Shown piece by piece: positions 1-8,327 of a stretch of DNA of 64,000 nt. The stretch spans positions 372,001 to 436,000 of the forward strand of contig NZ_WRPP01000001.1 in assembly GCF_009760405.1 (NCBI RefSeq). Direction: 5' to 3'. Below the pieces are notes generated by a model, which searched no databases, had not been told where the DNA came from, and saw nothing but the letters and a program-made list of their open reading frames with translations. The translations under genes and the position numbers were made by a program. Each line of letters starts with the position of its first letter. Within the stretch, counting starts at the first letter, position 1. This stretch comes from Nocardia terrae (GTDB taxonomy: Bacteria; Actinomycetota; Actinomycetes; Mycobacteriales; Mycobacteriaceae).

Positions 1-89
1 TCAAGGGCAAGATCCTGGCGGCGCTGCTGCCGCTGGTCGGGCCGTCCTCGCTGCGCAAGTCCTTCGCCACTCCGCTGCGGGCCGCGTGA
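1..89 (+). CDS. C-terminal end of an unidentified protein (partial)
   Basis: An open frame enters from the left edge and ends at TGA 87-89. The visible tail is 28 residues, from KGKILAALLP to the end at TPLRAA. The stop overlaps the ATG of the alpha/beta hydrolase in the form TGATG, so the two are probably co-transcribed and translationally coupled. The fragment is too short to assign a family. That it is a gene end is inferred from the overlap and codon usage. Confidence 0.6.
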   Translation, partial: KGKILAALLPLVGPSSLRKSFATPLRAA

Positions 90-1033
90 TGTCCGCCTCG
101 CACAACGGTTCCGGAGCGCTCGCACCGGGCGTGCACGCCTTCGACTCCGACGGCCTCACCCAGCGCTACCACGTGTTCGGCAGCGGGCCGGTCTGCCTGG
201 CCCACCCCGGCGGGCCGGGCATCCACTGGGAGTACCTGCGCATGCCGGCGCTCGAAGAGCACCTGACCATGGTGTACGTCGAGGCGCTGGGCACCGGTGA
301 GTCCGGCCGCCTGCCGACGCATCCCAACGGTTACACCCGCGAGCGCTACAGCGTTGCGCTGCAACGGATCATCGACCACCTCGGCGTGCCGGAGGTGTAT
401 CTGCTGGGCCACTCGCACGGCGCGTTCGTCGCCGCCTACCACGCGATCCACCGCCCGACCGGGCTCGCGGGCGTCATCCTCTACGAGGGCGCGCCGGTGA
501 CCGGACCCGAGCACGGTGCGGAGGCCGCGCGGCGGCTCCAGGAGTTCGCCGCCGCGCACGCCGACCGGCCCGAACTGAACGACGTGCTCGCGACATTCGC
601 TGCGATGCAGGACATTACGAGCGACGAACAGACCCTCGCCGTCGCCCGCGGCGTCCTGCCCTCGTACATCGCCGACTACTGGGGCGACGAGCAGCGCTGG
701 GCTCCGCTGCGAGATGCGTTGCGCGCCAGCCATATCTCGGGCCTGGACGCCCTCGGCTCACCCGAGATCATCGACGACCGAGCCGATCTGCCGAAACTGA
801 CCGTCCCGGCGCTGGTCATCGTGGGCCGCTTCGACGTCATCTGCGGCCCGCGCTGGGCGCGGGAACTGCACGCCCTCATACCCGGTTCCCGGCTGACAAC
901 CCTGGAAAACAGCGGCCATCTGGGCCATCTGGAAGAACCCGGCCGTTTCACCGACGCGGTCCGCGACTTCGTCCTCTCGACGCGATCCCTGCCCTCGCCC
1001 AGCGTCGGCAACCCCGAAGGAGCCGGCAAATGA
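89..1033 (+). CDS. alpha/beta-fold hydrolase, proline iminopeptidase-like
   Basis: A 314-residue alpha/beta hydrolase. The HPGGPG oxyanion-hole motif lies at residues 39-44 and the nucleophile elbow GHSHG puts the catalytic Ser at about 109. The acid and base are probably the Asp in GRFDVI (about 250) and the His in SGHLGH (about 278). This arrangement is typical of peptidase family S33 and of many esterases and lactonases, so the substrate cannot be read from sequence. There is no signal peptide, so it is cytoplasmic. ATG 89 is preferred to GTG 86 because it overlaps the upstream stop. The 3' end overlaps a small downstream frame by ATGA, suggesting an operon. Confidence 0.85.
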   Translation: MSASHNGSGALAPGVHAFDSDGLTQRYHVFGSGPVCLAHPGGPGIHWEYLRMPALEEHLTMVYVEALGTGESGRLPTHPNGYTRERYSVALQRIIDHLGVPEVYLLGHSHGAFVAAYHAIHRPTGLAGVILYEGAPVTGPEHGAEAARRLQEFAAAHADRPELNDVLATFAAMQDITSDEQTLAVARGVLPSYIADYWGDEQRWAPLRDALRASHISGLDALGSPEIIDDRADLPKLTVPALVIVGRFDVICGPRWARELHALIPGSRLTTLENSGHLGHLEEPGRFTDAVRDFVLSTRSLPSPSVGNPEGAGK

Positions 1034-1161
1034 AGCGGCAATCCACCGAAAGCCGGCTGATCGCAGAGCTTTTCGTCTGCGGCCCGGTCGCGATGCTCCT
1101 CTGGTCCGAAACCGCGGTATTACACGGCCGTGGCCCGTCGGCGCGCCAGCTCATGGGCTAG
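1030..1161 (+). CDS. small unknown protein, 43 residues
   Basis: A short frame starts with an ATGA overlap on the stop of the hydrolase and runs to TAG 1159-1161. It encodes 43 residues: a charged N-terminus, a hydrophobic middle (roughly LFVCGPVAMLLW) that could be one membrane helix, and a basic tail. It contains a TTA leucine codon, rare in such GC-rich DNA and often limited by tRNA supply in actinobacteria. I recognise no family. The overlap supports translation; the short length and lack of homology argue for caution. Confidence 0.35.
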   Translation: MKRQSTESRLIAELFVCGPVAMLLWSETAVLHGRGPSARQLMG

Positions 1162-1210
1162 CCCCTCGGCGTCGCCTGCGAACCCTCGATACCTACTCCG
1201 GAGGACTCTC

Positions 1211-1714
1211 ATGCCCGCGTTCCCGCCCCCGCCCGCCGCCGCACCGGACCGCCGATTCGTACTGGGCAAGCACCTGCGATTGACCATCCTCACCACGGCC
1301 GAGGAGACCGACGGCCGTCACGATCTCGCCGATGTGACGCTGCCACCGGGCTCGGATACCCCGTTGCACAAGCACACTCGCTACGAGGAGCGGCTCTGGG
1401 TGGTCGAAGGCGAGGTGTCCGTGTGGGCCGGCCAGGATACGTACACCCTGGGCCCCGGCGACTTCTACACCATCACGATGAACACCCCGCACACCCTCGA
1501 GGTCGGCCCGGAGGGAGCTCGCGTGCTCACCATGAGCTCCCCGGCGCACTTCGTCGATCTCATCCGTCGCGCCGGTACGCCCGAAGCCGAGGCGACGGCC
1601 GACACCGAGTGGGATCTCGACCTGTTCGGCCGGATCACCACCGAAATCGGCGATGTCATCCTCGGCCCGCCGGGAATGCGTCCCGCCGATCTGCCGGAGG
1701 GCGGCCCGGTCTAG
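1211..1714 (+). CDS. single-domain cupin protein
   Basis: A 167-residue cupin. The first cupin motif is visible as PLHKHTRYEE, giving metal-ligand candidates His53, His55 and Glu59 or Glu60. The second conserved region follows around FYTITMNTPHTL, with a third ligand His. ATG 1211 is chosen because CCGGAGGA precedes it at good spacing, whereas an upstream in-frame GTG has no such site. Cupins of this kind include quercetinase-like dioxygenases and small sugar- or metal-binding proteins, so the activity is open. The stop overlaps the stop of the convergent membrane-protein gene. Confidence 0.75.
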   Translation: MPAFPPPPAAAPDRRFVLGKHLRLTILTTAEETDGRHDLADVTLPPGSDTPLHKHTRYEERLWVVEGEVSVWAGQDTYTLGPGDFYTITMNTPHTLEVGPEGARVLTMSSPAHFVDLIRRAGTPEAEATADTEWDLDLFGRITTEIGDVILGPPGMRPADLPEGGPV

Positions 1715-3684
1715 GCGGGGTGGGCAACCAGGTGTTCGGTGTGGCGGGACGGTCGGTCGGTCATTCGATTCCGGGCGTACCGCACACCGATCATGAGGGC
1801 GACCGAGCCCGAGATCATCAGCAGCAGCATGAGGATCGAGATCCAGAACATCTGGTCGTAGAGGGCGATGTCGGCGCGGATGACGGCGCGGCGCGCGTAG
1901 GTCATCGGGGCGATGACCTCGAACGGCTTGAAGGCCGAAGGGGTTGTCCCGGAGGGGAATATGCCGCCGAAGGCGAAGGTCTGGAACATGAAGAACGCGA
2001 AAGCGGCGATCGAACCGGACACTCGGCCGAACAGCACGACGAACAGCTGGGTGGTCAGGGCGGCGGTGATGCCCACCAGGGCCACGACCGCCGCCATGGC
2101 CGGCCACTGGTGCGGCGACCAGCCGACCGAGCTCGCGTAGGCCGCCGCCGCTGCCGCCACGGCGATTCCGCAGGCCAGACCGATCCCGCTGCCCCGCAAT
2201 ACCGGAGCGGCGGCGCGACGCCACGGCGAGCCGGACTCTCGACCGCGCAAGGGGCGCACCAGCATCCACAGCACGACGGCGGCCAGGAACGCGCCCATCA
2301 CCACGATGACCGGGCCCGCGCCACCGGCGATCTCCTTGTGGCTGCGGTCGCCGTCGCGCACGATCTGGCTCGGTTCCTGATTGTGGATGTCCATGACGAC
2401 GGGCTCGGCGACCATGTACGCGGAGCCGTCGGTGTTCGCGATGTGCGGGGCCGACGCCGCGCCGCCCTGCAGACCGCCGTTGAGCTGGTTGGCGCCGTCG
2501 CCGAGCTGGGCCACGCCGTCCTGGAGTTGGCGGCCGCCTTCGTCGAGTTGCCGCAGCCCGGTGGACAGCTCGTCCGCGCCGGTGACGAGCTGGCCCGCGC
2601 CGTCGCGCAATTGAGCGCCGCCGTCGGCGAGGGCGAGGACACCGGCGCGGTAGTCGGCCTTCGGATCGGTCAGCTCACGAGCCAATTCGGCGGTGCCGTC
2701 GTGCAATTGGTTCAGCTGGCCGGTGAGTGAATCCGGATTGGTGCTGCGCAGCTGGTCGAGCAGACCGGTCAGCTGGGCGGCGGCGTCGGCGGTCGCGGGA
2801 TCGGCCCGCAAGCGCTCCAGCGCCGGGGCGAGCGTGTCCGCGAGATCGCCCGCGGGCTTGGCGAGCGCCAGCAGGGGAGTGACGATCTGGTCCACCCCAT
2901 CGCGGATCTGCACCGCCCCTGACCCCAATTGGTCCGTCCCGGTGACCAATTCGCCTGCACCCGTGGCGAGTTGGGTCGCTCCGGTGCGCAGATCGCCTGC
3001 GCCTGCGGCGAGTTGCGCGGCGCCGGTGGAGGCGCTGTCCAGGCCCGTCTTCAGCTGTCGGGAACCGTCGGCGAGTTGCCCGACGCCCTGCGCCAGCTGG
3101 GTCGCGCCCTGTGCGGCGTCGCCCAGTCCCGAACCGAGGCTGTTGACGCCGACGAGTATCTGCCCGGCGTATTCGCGGCCGATGGTCTTCGTGATCTCGC
3201 GCTGCGCCTCGGCCACCACGCTGTTGGCGACGGCCGGACCGAGCGTGCCGTTGAAGTCGTTGTACAGCACCGAGATTCGCGCCTGCTTGGGCTGCGGATC
3301 GGTGACGGTGAGGACATCGCGGGTGAAGTCCGCCGGGATGACGACGGAGAAGGCGTAGCGGTTCTCCCGCAGCCCGCGGTCGGCTTCGGCGCTGCTGACC
3401 CGGTGGAATTCCAGTTCGCCGCCGGAGGCGAGATTGTCGAGGATGTCCGCACCCATGTTCTGGGTGTGGCCGTCGGTGACGGCGCCGGTGTCGTCATTGG
3501 CGATGGCCACCGGGACATGCTTCAGGTACAGCTCGGGGTCCCACATGATCCACATGTAGACGGCGGACACCAGTGTCGGCACGACGAGCACCAGCACGAG
3601 CAGCGCCCGAGCCGCCCGAGTCCCGGCCGGTGTGCGGATTTTCGCGCCGATACGAGTGGGGAGGGAATTCGATTTGTCCGCCAC
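1711..3684 (-). CDS. YhgE/Pip-type membrane protein (ABC-2-like fold)
   Basis: A 657-residue membrane protein of the YhgE/Pip type. One transmembrane segment lies at about residues 26-46, followed by a large extracytoplasmic region. That region carries many short repeats of the form GAxQLxxG (about 185-265 and 345-408) expected to form a long helical stalk. A C-terminal bundle of about five membrane helices follows, resembling ABC-2 permeases. Homologues include phage-infection protein Pip and proteins linked to type VII secretion loci. Here it stands alone, with no ATPase or ESX genes nearby. It is divergent from an AraC-type regulator, and two matching dyads upstream probably control it. 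The transported substrate is unknown. Confidence 0.8.
   Translation of the reverse strand: MADKSNSLPTRIGAKIRTPAGTRAARALLVLVLVVPTLVSAVYMWIMWDPELYLKHVPVAIANDDTGAVTDGHTQNMGADILDNLASGGELEFHRVSSAEADRGLRENRYAFSVVIPADFTRDVLTVTDPQPKQARISVLYNDFNGTLGPAVANSVVAEAQREITKTIGREYAGQILVGVNSLGSGLGDAAQGATQLAQGVGQLADGSRQLKTGLDSASTGAAQLAAGAGDLRTGATQLATGAGELVTGTDQLGSGAVQIRDGVDQIVTPLLALAKPAGDLADTLAPALERLRADPATADAAAQLTGLLDQLRSTNPDSLTGQLNQLHDGTAELARELTDPKADYRAGVLALADGGAQLRDGAGQLVTGADELSTGLRQLDEGGRQLQDGVAQLGDGANQLNGGLQGGAASAPHIANTDGSAYMVAEPVVMDIHNQEPSQIVRDGDRSHKEIAGGAGPVIVVMGAFLAAVVLWMLVRPLRGRESGSPWRRAAAPVLRGSGIGLACGIAVAAAAAAYASSVGWSPHQWPAMAAVVALVGITAALTTQLFVVLFGRVSGSIAAFAFFMFQTFAFGGIFPSGTTPSAFKPFEVIAPMTYARRAVIRADIALYDQMFWISILMLLLMISGSVALMIGVRYARNRMTDRPSRHTEHLVAHPA
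2461..3132 (-). repeat. GAxQLxxG helical repeats inside the YhgE/Pip-type gene
   Basis: The stretch encodes repeated 7- and 11-residue units such as GATQLAQG, GVGQLADG, GAGELVTG, GAGQLVTG and GVAQLGDG. There are two blocks separated by about 80 non-repeat residues. Repeats of this sort occur in YhgE/Pip proteins and phage tape-measure-like proteins and probably form an extended coil across the cell envelope. The DNA copies are diverged, so the selection is on protein shape rather than recent duplication. Confidence 0.6.
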
Positions 3685-3733
3685 GGGGAGACTCCGATAC
3701 TGCGTGCTTCAGAACTTGGGGCATGAAGCTACA

Positions 3734-3747
3734 TGGTCATGTGTCCA
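3734..3747. promoter_or_regulatory. operator-like dyad, copy 1 (imperfect)
   Basis: TGGTCATGTGTCCA is a two-arm dyad with a TG centre and one mismatch between arms. It differs by one base from the perfect copy at 3815-3828. It lies about 50 bp upstream of the YhgE/Pip-type start in the shared divergent promoter region. Two spaced copies suggest cooperative binding of a dimeric repressor. Confidence 0.55.
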
Positions 3748-3814
3748 GTTGCGCGGCATTCACATGATTTTCATGGCCGGAAAACGGCAGGCGAACCACG
3801 GCATTGCCTAATAT

Positions 3815-3828
3815 TGGTCATGTGACCA
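3815..3828. promoter_or_regulatory. operator-like dyad, copy 2 (perfect)
   Basis: TGGTCATGTGACCA has perfect six-base arms around a TG centre. It lies 35 bp upstream of the AraC-type start and 81 bp from copy 1. The symmetric form is more typical of TetR- or GntR-type sites than of AraC-family sites, which are usually direct repeats, so the binder may be encoded elsewhere. Confidence 0.6.
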
Positions 3829-3862
3829 GCTCAAGGGTGGCGTGGTCCCCGGGCAGGGCCGC

Positions 3863-4882
3863 ATGAACGATCGAATCGATTTGCCGATCATCCCGCCCAC
3901 CGTCCTGAGCGGGGTCGTGGAAATCGGCCGGCGTGCAGGGCTCGAGGTCGACGCGTGGTTCGCCGGCACCGGGCTCGAGGCCGTGCACCTGCTGGCCGCC
4001 GACCCGGTCAAGGTGTCGTTCCGTCAGACGACGGCGGTGCTGCGGCGGGCGGTGCGGGACATGCCGGGGAAACCGCTCGGCCTGCTGGTCGGCGGCCGGG
4101 ACATGCTGCTGTCGATGGGAATGCTCGGGGTCGCCATGCGCTCGTGCGCCACGGTCGGCGACGCGGTGTCGGTGGCGCTCGATCTGCATCTGGCCTCGGG
4201 CAGCCTGGTCGACGTGGACCTCGAGTACTTCGACGACGAGGTCGCGGTGCGTTTCCGGGAACGACGGCCCGAGCCCGAGCTGCGCCCCTTTCTCTTCGAG
4301 GAAGCCCTGTCCACCCTGATGGTCTTCGCGCGCACGGTCGTCGGCTCGGACTGGTCGCCGTCCCGGGTGGAGCTGACCTATCCGCCCCCGGCCTACGCCG
4401 CCGAGTACGCGCGTTTCCTGCGCTGCCGGGTGGCATTCTCCGCCGACGCCAACCGCGCCTTCTTCCCCGCGCAGGCGCTCGGCATCGCCTTCAAGACCCA
4501 CCACGAACCCACCCGGGCCCTCGCGGTCGACGCGTGCCGCCGACTGCTGGGCGGAGGCCGTGAGGAGTCCGATGTGGTGGCCGCGGTCGAGGCCGTGCTC
4601 GAACGGGACCTGTGCCGTCCCCTGTCGGCGGCCGAGGTCGCCGGTCAGCTGCACATGTCCGAACGCACCCTGCGCCGTCAATTGGCCGTGGCCGAGCAGA
4701 GTTTCAGCGCCGTCAGAGACCGGGTGCGGCAGCGCCACGCGATCCTGCTGCTTCGCGAATCCGCGCTGCCGGTCGCCCTGGTCGCGCGGGAGGTCGGCTA
4801 CAGCGATATCCGGGACTTCCGGCGCGCCTATATCCGCTGGACGGGACATCCGCCCAGCGCCGAGCGGCGGCTCGCGGGCTGA
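3863..4882 (+). CDS. AraC-family transcriptional regulator
   Basis: A 339-residue regulator. The N-terminal about 230 residues match the arabinose-binding-like sensor half seen in OruR/ArgR-type AraC regulators. The C-terminal about 100 residues hold the two helix-turn-helix motifs: ADVAGQLHMSERTLRR-like text in the first, and VALVAREVGYSDIRDFRRAY in the second. ATG 3863 is chosen over GTG 3842 because the protein then starts at the conserved IPPTVLSGV region. It is divergent from the YhgE/Pip-type gene and is the obvious candidate to control it. The ligand is unknown. Confidence 0.85.
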   Translation: MNDRIDLPIIPPTVLSGVVEIGRRAGLEVDAWFAGTGLEAVHLLAADPVKVSFRQTTAVLRRAVRDMPGKPLGLLVGGRDMLLSMGMLGVAMRSCATVGDAVSVALDLHLASGSLVDVDLEYFDDEVAVRFRERRPEPELRPFLFEEALSTLMVFARTVVGSDWSPSRVELTYPPPAYAAEYARFLRCRVAFSADANRAFFPAQALGIAFKTHHEPTRALAVDACRRLLGGGREESDVVAAVEAVLERDLCRPLSAAEVAGQLHMSERTLRRQLAVAEQSFSAVRDRVRQRHAILLLRESALPVALVAREVGYSDIRDFRRAYIRWTGHPPSAERRLAG

Positions 4883-5016
4883 CAAGGGGGGATTTCCGGC
4901 CATTCTGGGGGCGTGGGCGGTCAGCGTGCGGCCGCCGCGTGTGACGGCGTTCACCCGGTCCTAAATTTCTGCCCACCCCGGCGCGAACGCGACGAAGAAT
5001 CAACGAAGGATCCACC

Positions 5017-5499
5017 ATGCGGAACACTGCACGTACCCGGATGACTCTGGCGGTCGCCACGGCGGCCCTGGTCGCGCTCGGCGCGGAAGCCGCGACAGCC
5101 AATGCCGCGCCCGCGGCGGCCCCGGATCCGGCCCCCGTCGCGGTCGCGCCCGCTCCGCCTGCGGCCGAAGCGATTTCGCCGATCCCGGCCGCGACGCCCA
5201 TCGACGCCCAGACCGATATCAACAACGCGTTGAACCAGGCCGGAAACGAATTCATGCTCGGCGCCACGGCCGGCACCATGGCGGGCGGCGTGATCGGGCT
5301 GGTCGCGGGCTGCGCGATCGGAGCCGTCGTCGGCATGATCGGCGGATGCATCCCCGGGCTGGGGCTCGGCGCCGCGATCGGCCCGATCATCGGCGGTGTC
5401 GTGGTCGGCGTCCCGGCCGGTCTGGCCGGGCTCGCCCAGGCCTACGACACCCTGCACGCGGCGGGCGAGATCAGCGCGCCGCAGCCCATTCTGCCCTGA
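5017..5499 (+). CDS. secreted or membrane glycine-zipper protein
   Basis: A 160-residue protein with a signal peptide (cleavage probable after TANA, near residue 31) and an Ala/Pro-rich linker. A hydrophobic stretch follows with repeated small residues: GATAGTMAGG, GLVAGCAIGAVVG and GAAIGPIIGGVVVG. Such glycine-zipper segments pack tightly in membranes, and similar small proteins are common in Nocardia and Rhodococcus without assigned function. Two Cys residues in the zipper could form a disulfide. It ends 20 bp before the MFS gene, so it may be the first gene of that operon. A possible -10 (TAAATT, 4962-4967) precedes it. Confidence 0.65.
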   Translation: MRNTARTRMTLAVATAALVALGAEAATANAAPAAAPDPAPVAVAPAPPAAEAISPIPAATPIDAQTDINNALNQAGNEFMLGATAGTMAGGVIGLVAGCAIGAVVGMIGGCIPGLGLGAAIGPIIGGVVVGVPAGLAGLAQAYDTLHAAGEISAPQPILP

Positions 5500-5519
5500 C
5501 CGGAGAAATCGGAGTCACC

Positions 5520-6719
5520 GTGAAGAACCGCGCCGAATTCGTCGGTCTGGCAGGCGCTTACGCGGCGCAGGGGCTCGGCTACGCGGCGCTGGTCACCGTG
5601 CTGCCGCAACTCGAGACGCGGCTGCGCATCGGTGAGACGACGGTGTCGCTGATGCTGCTGGGTGTATGCGTCGCGGCGGCGGCGGGTTCGGCGCTGGCCG
5701 ACCTGGTGGCGGTGCGCTGGGGGAGTCGGCAGGCGCTGTGCTCGGGGTTGGTCCTGGAAGCGGCCGCGCTGTTCGCGATCGCGTGGCTCACCGACTTCGA
5801 TGCCTTCGTCTTCGCCCTGGCCGCCTACGGAATCGGCCTGGGCATGGTCGACGCCGCGTCCAACATGCAGGGCGTGCTCGCGCAAAAGCGCAGCGACACC
5901 GCACTGTTGGGGCGGCTGTACGCCGCCTACACCGCGGCGGCGGTGGGCGGCGCGCTACTGGTATCGGCGTGCCTGGCGACGACATCGTCGCTGCTTCCGC
6001 TGCTGCTGACCGCCGCCGTGCAGCTGGCCGTCGCGGGCGCCGGTCTCCGATTGTTCGATCGGGCGCGGGCCGCTCACCGGCCCCACGACGACAGCGCTCG
6101 GCGAGACCCGTTGTCGCGCAGTGGAATATGGTTCATCGGATTGCTGGTGCTCGCGGCGTTCACCGTCGATTCGGCGGTTTCCGCTTGGGGCACGGTGTAT
6201 CTGGCGGACGGTCTGCACGTCACGAGCGCGGCCGCGCCGCTGGGTTATGCCGCCTATCAGGCGGCGGTGTTCCTGGCTCGGCTCGCTGCGGACCCGGCGG
6301 TACGGCACTTCGGTCGTACGCGTCTGGCCGCCGCGGCCACCGCGGTCGGGGTATTCGGTTGCGGTGTCGTCGCGGTCGTCCCGACCCTGGTCGGGGCGGT
6401 CGCCGGGTTCGCCGCCGCCGGTGTGTGCACCGGAATCCTGGTGCCGATCGCGTTCGGCGCGGCGGGCGATCTGCGGCCCGAACGAAGCGACGAAGTGATC
6501 GCCCGGGTCAATCTGTTCAACTATGCCGGAGCCGTCGCCGGCGCGGTGGCGCTCGGACTGGTCGCGGCCGGTCCCGCCCTCGGCTATGCGTTCGCGATTC
6601 CGGCCGTCGTGCTGCTCGTCGCCACGCCCGCGCTGCGGCGGCTGGGCGGTGAACCCCGTCCGTCCACCTCCGAGAGGACTTTCTTGTCGAGTATTCGAAC
6701 GACCTCGAAGGCGCGGTGA
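5520..6719 (+). CDS. MFS transporter
   Basis: A 399-residue major facilitator protein with about 12 hydrophobic segments and a central charged loop around residues 185-200. The GTG start at 5520 is preceded by GGAG and begins at VKNRAEFVGL, just before the first membrane helix. The longer open frame upstream overlaps the preceding gene and is rejected. It leads an operon with class II aldolase, PfkB kinase, amine oxidase and SRPBCC genes, so it probably imports the substrate of that pathway. No drug-exporter signature was recognised. Direction and substrate are inferred. Confidence 0.8.
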   Translation: MKNRAEFVGLAGAYAAQGLGYAALVTVLPQLETRLRIGETTVSLMLLGVCVAAAAGSALADLVAVRWGSRQALCSGLVLEAAALFAIAWLTDFDAFVFALAAYGIGLGMVDAASNMQGVLAQKRSDTALLGRLYAAYTAAAVGGALLVSACLATTSSLLPLLLTAAVQLAVAGAGLRLFDRARAAHRPHDDSARRDPLSRSGIWFIGLLVLAAFTVDSAVSAWGTVYLADGLHVTSAAAPLGYAAYQAAVFLARLAADPAVRHFGRTRLAAAATAVGVFGCGVVAVVPTLVGAVAGFAAAGVCTGILVPIAFGAAGDLRPERSDEVIARVNLFNYAGAVAGAVALGLVAAGPALGYAFAIPAVVLLVATPALRRLGGEPRPSTSERTFLSSIRTTSKAR

Positions 6720-6723
6720 TCCC

Positions 6724-7395
6724 ATGGCGCACAATGACTTCGGCGAAGCGCGCGACGCCGTGGCCGCAGCGGCCCGGAAGCTGGCCGCGGCCGGGTTGCT
6801 GATCGGCACGGCGGGCAATGTGAGTCTCAAAGTGGGCGATCAGGTCGCCGTGACCGCGACCGGAGTCCGGCTCGCGGACGCCGGACCCGGGGATGTCACC
6901 GTCGTGGATCCGGCCGGGCGGGTGCTCGCCGGTGAGTTCGCACCCACCTCGGAACTGGAACTGCATCTGGGGGTGTACGCGCGGTTCGGCGCGGGCGCGA
7001 TCGTGCACACCCACGCGATCGAGTCCACCGCGCTGTCGCTGGTCGTGGACGAGATCCCGTGCGTGCACTATCAGCAGCTGCTGCTCGGCGGCGCGATCCG
7101 GGTGGCTCCGTTCGCCACCTTCGGCACCCCCGAACTGGCCGCACACGTGCTCGCCGCACTGGACGGCAAGCGGGCCGCGCTGATGGCCAATCACGGTGCG
7201 GTCGCCCTCGGTTCGAGCCTGGACGACGCCGTCGAGAACACGCTGCTGCTCGAGTGGCTGTGCGAGATCTACCGCAAGGCAACGGTTTCGGGCCCGGTGC
7301 GCACGCTCAGCGAAGCACAGCAGACGGCCGTCATCGAGGCCGCGTTGCGCCGCGGCTACGGCGTCACCCATCGCTTGGAAGAACAGGACACGTAG
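6724..7395 (+). CDS. class II aldolase/adducin-family protein
   Basis: A 223-residue protein of the fuculose-phosphate/ribulose-phosphate aldolase family. The family TAGNVS motif is present near the N-terminus. Zinc-ligand candidates are the His pair in IVHTHAIES and the His in MANHGAVALG, and the acidic catalytic position appears as TSELELHLG. Length is normal for the family. Members cleave a phosphorylated ketose to dihydroxyacetone phosphate and an aldehyde, or act as epimerases. ATG 6724 starts 5 bp after the MFS stop, and its TAG shares a base with the GTG of the kinase. The neighbouring kinase could supply its phosphorylated substrate. Confidence 0.85.
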   Translation: MAHNDFGEARDAVAAAARKLAAAGLLIGTAGNVSLKVGDQVAVTATGVRLADAGPGDVTVVDPAGRVLAGEFAPTSELELHLGVYARFGAGAIVHTHAIESTALSLVVDEIPCVHYQQLLLGGAIRVAPFATFGTPELAAHVLAALDGKRAALMANHGAVALGSSLDDAVENTLLLEWLCEIYRKATVSGPVRTLSEAQQTAVIEAALRRGYGVTHRLEEQDT

Positions 7396-8327
7396 TGAGC
7401 CAATCGATTATCTGCCTGGGAGCGCACGTGTTCGACGTGCAGGTGCGACCGGTGCAGGCGATCCCGGACGGGCAGGGCGCGACCCTGGTCGAGCAGATCC
7501 GGTTCAGCCCCGCGGGCACCGCCGGCGGGACCGCGCTCACGCTGGCGAAACTCGGCGCGACCGTACGCTGCGCGGGCGCGATCGGCACGGACCCGATCGG
7601 TGACCTGCTGCTCGCCATGCTCGGCGCGCGCGGCATCGACACCTCGCTGCTGGTGCGGCGCAAGGACGTTCAGACCTCGGCGTCGGTGCTGCCGATCCGG
7701 CCCGACGGCAGCCGCCCCGCCTTCCACGTGCCCGGGGCCAACCTGACCTACGGGCCGGACGACGCTCCGCACCAGGAGATCGCCCGCGCCACCCACCTGC
7801 ATCTGGGCGGACCCGAGCTGATCGGCGGGGAGGCGGCCGCGCGGATCCTCGAACCCGCCCGCGCCGCAGGCGTTGTCACGTCGGCCGATCTGCTCGCCTC
7901 GGGTGATCCGGGCGTGCTGGCCTGGATCGCCCCGGCCCTGCCGCACCTGGACTATCTGCTGCCCAACGACGATCAGGTGCTCGGCTGCACCGGCGCCGCC
8001 ACCCTCGAACAGGGCTGCCGCGAGCTGGTGGAGCGTGGCGTCGGCTGCGTGGTGGCGACCCGCGGCGCGCAGGGCGCGCTGGTGGTCACCGCCTCCGAGA
8101 CGTTCGCGGTGCCGGCCTTCGCCACCGAGGTGGTCGATACCACCGGGTGCGGGGACGCGTTCTCGGCCGGCTTCCTGCGCGGTGTCGCCCTGGGGCGTGA
8201 TCTGCGGGCCGCCGCCGTATTGGGCTGCGCGGCAGCGGCACTCGTGGCACAGGGGCTGGGCAGCGATCACGGTGACTTCGATCTGGCCGCCGCCGATGAC
8301 TATGCCGAAGGGACGGCCACGCTGTGA
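7395..8327 (+). CDS. PfkB-family carbohydrate kinase
   Basis: A 310-residue ribokinase/PfkB-family protein. The C-terminal family signature reads DTTGCGDAFSAGFL, with the catalytic Asp in GCGDAF (Cys replaces the usual Ala). The N-terminal substrate region has the GGTALTLAKLG motif. GTG 7395 overlaps the stop of the aldolase gene and is preferred to upstream starts inside that gene. The family phosphorylates sugars, nucleosides or similar alcohols with ATP. With the class II aldolase it suggests kinase-then-aldolase chemistry on a sugar-like substrate. The exact sugar cannot be told. Confidence 0.85.
   Translation: MSQSIICLGAHVFDVQVRPVQAIPDGQGATLVEQIRFSPAGTAGGTALTLAKLGATVRCAGAIGTDPIGDLLLAMLGARGIDTSLLVRRKDVQTSASVLPIRPDGSRPAFHVPGANLTYGPDDAPHQEIARATHLHLGGPELIGGEAAARILEPARAAGVVTSADLLASGDPGVLAWIAPALPHLDYLLPNDDQVLGCTGAATLEQGCRELVERGVGCVVATRGAQGALVVTASETFAVPAFATEVVDTTGCGDAFSAGFLRGVALGRDLRAAAVLGCAAAALVAQGLGSDHGDFDLAAADDYAEGTATL

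Noticed and set aside
1423..2730. Long plus-strand frame across cupin and YhgE/Pip-type genes
   Set aside because: It spans the 3' ends of two convergent genes and has shadow composition.
2461..3132. Repetitive DNA considered as a CRISPR-like or tandem DNA repeat
   Set aside because: The units are diverged at DNA level and in frame; they encode helical repeats of a membrane protein.
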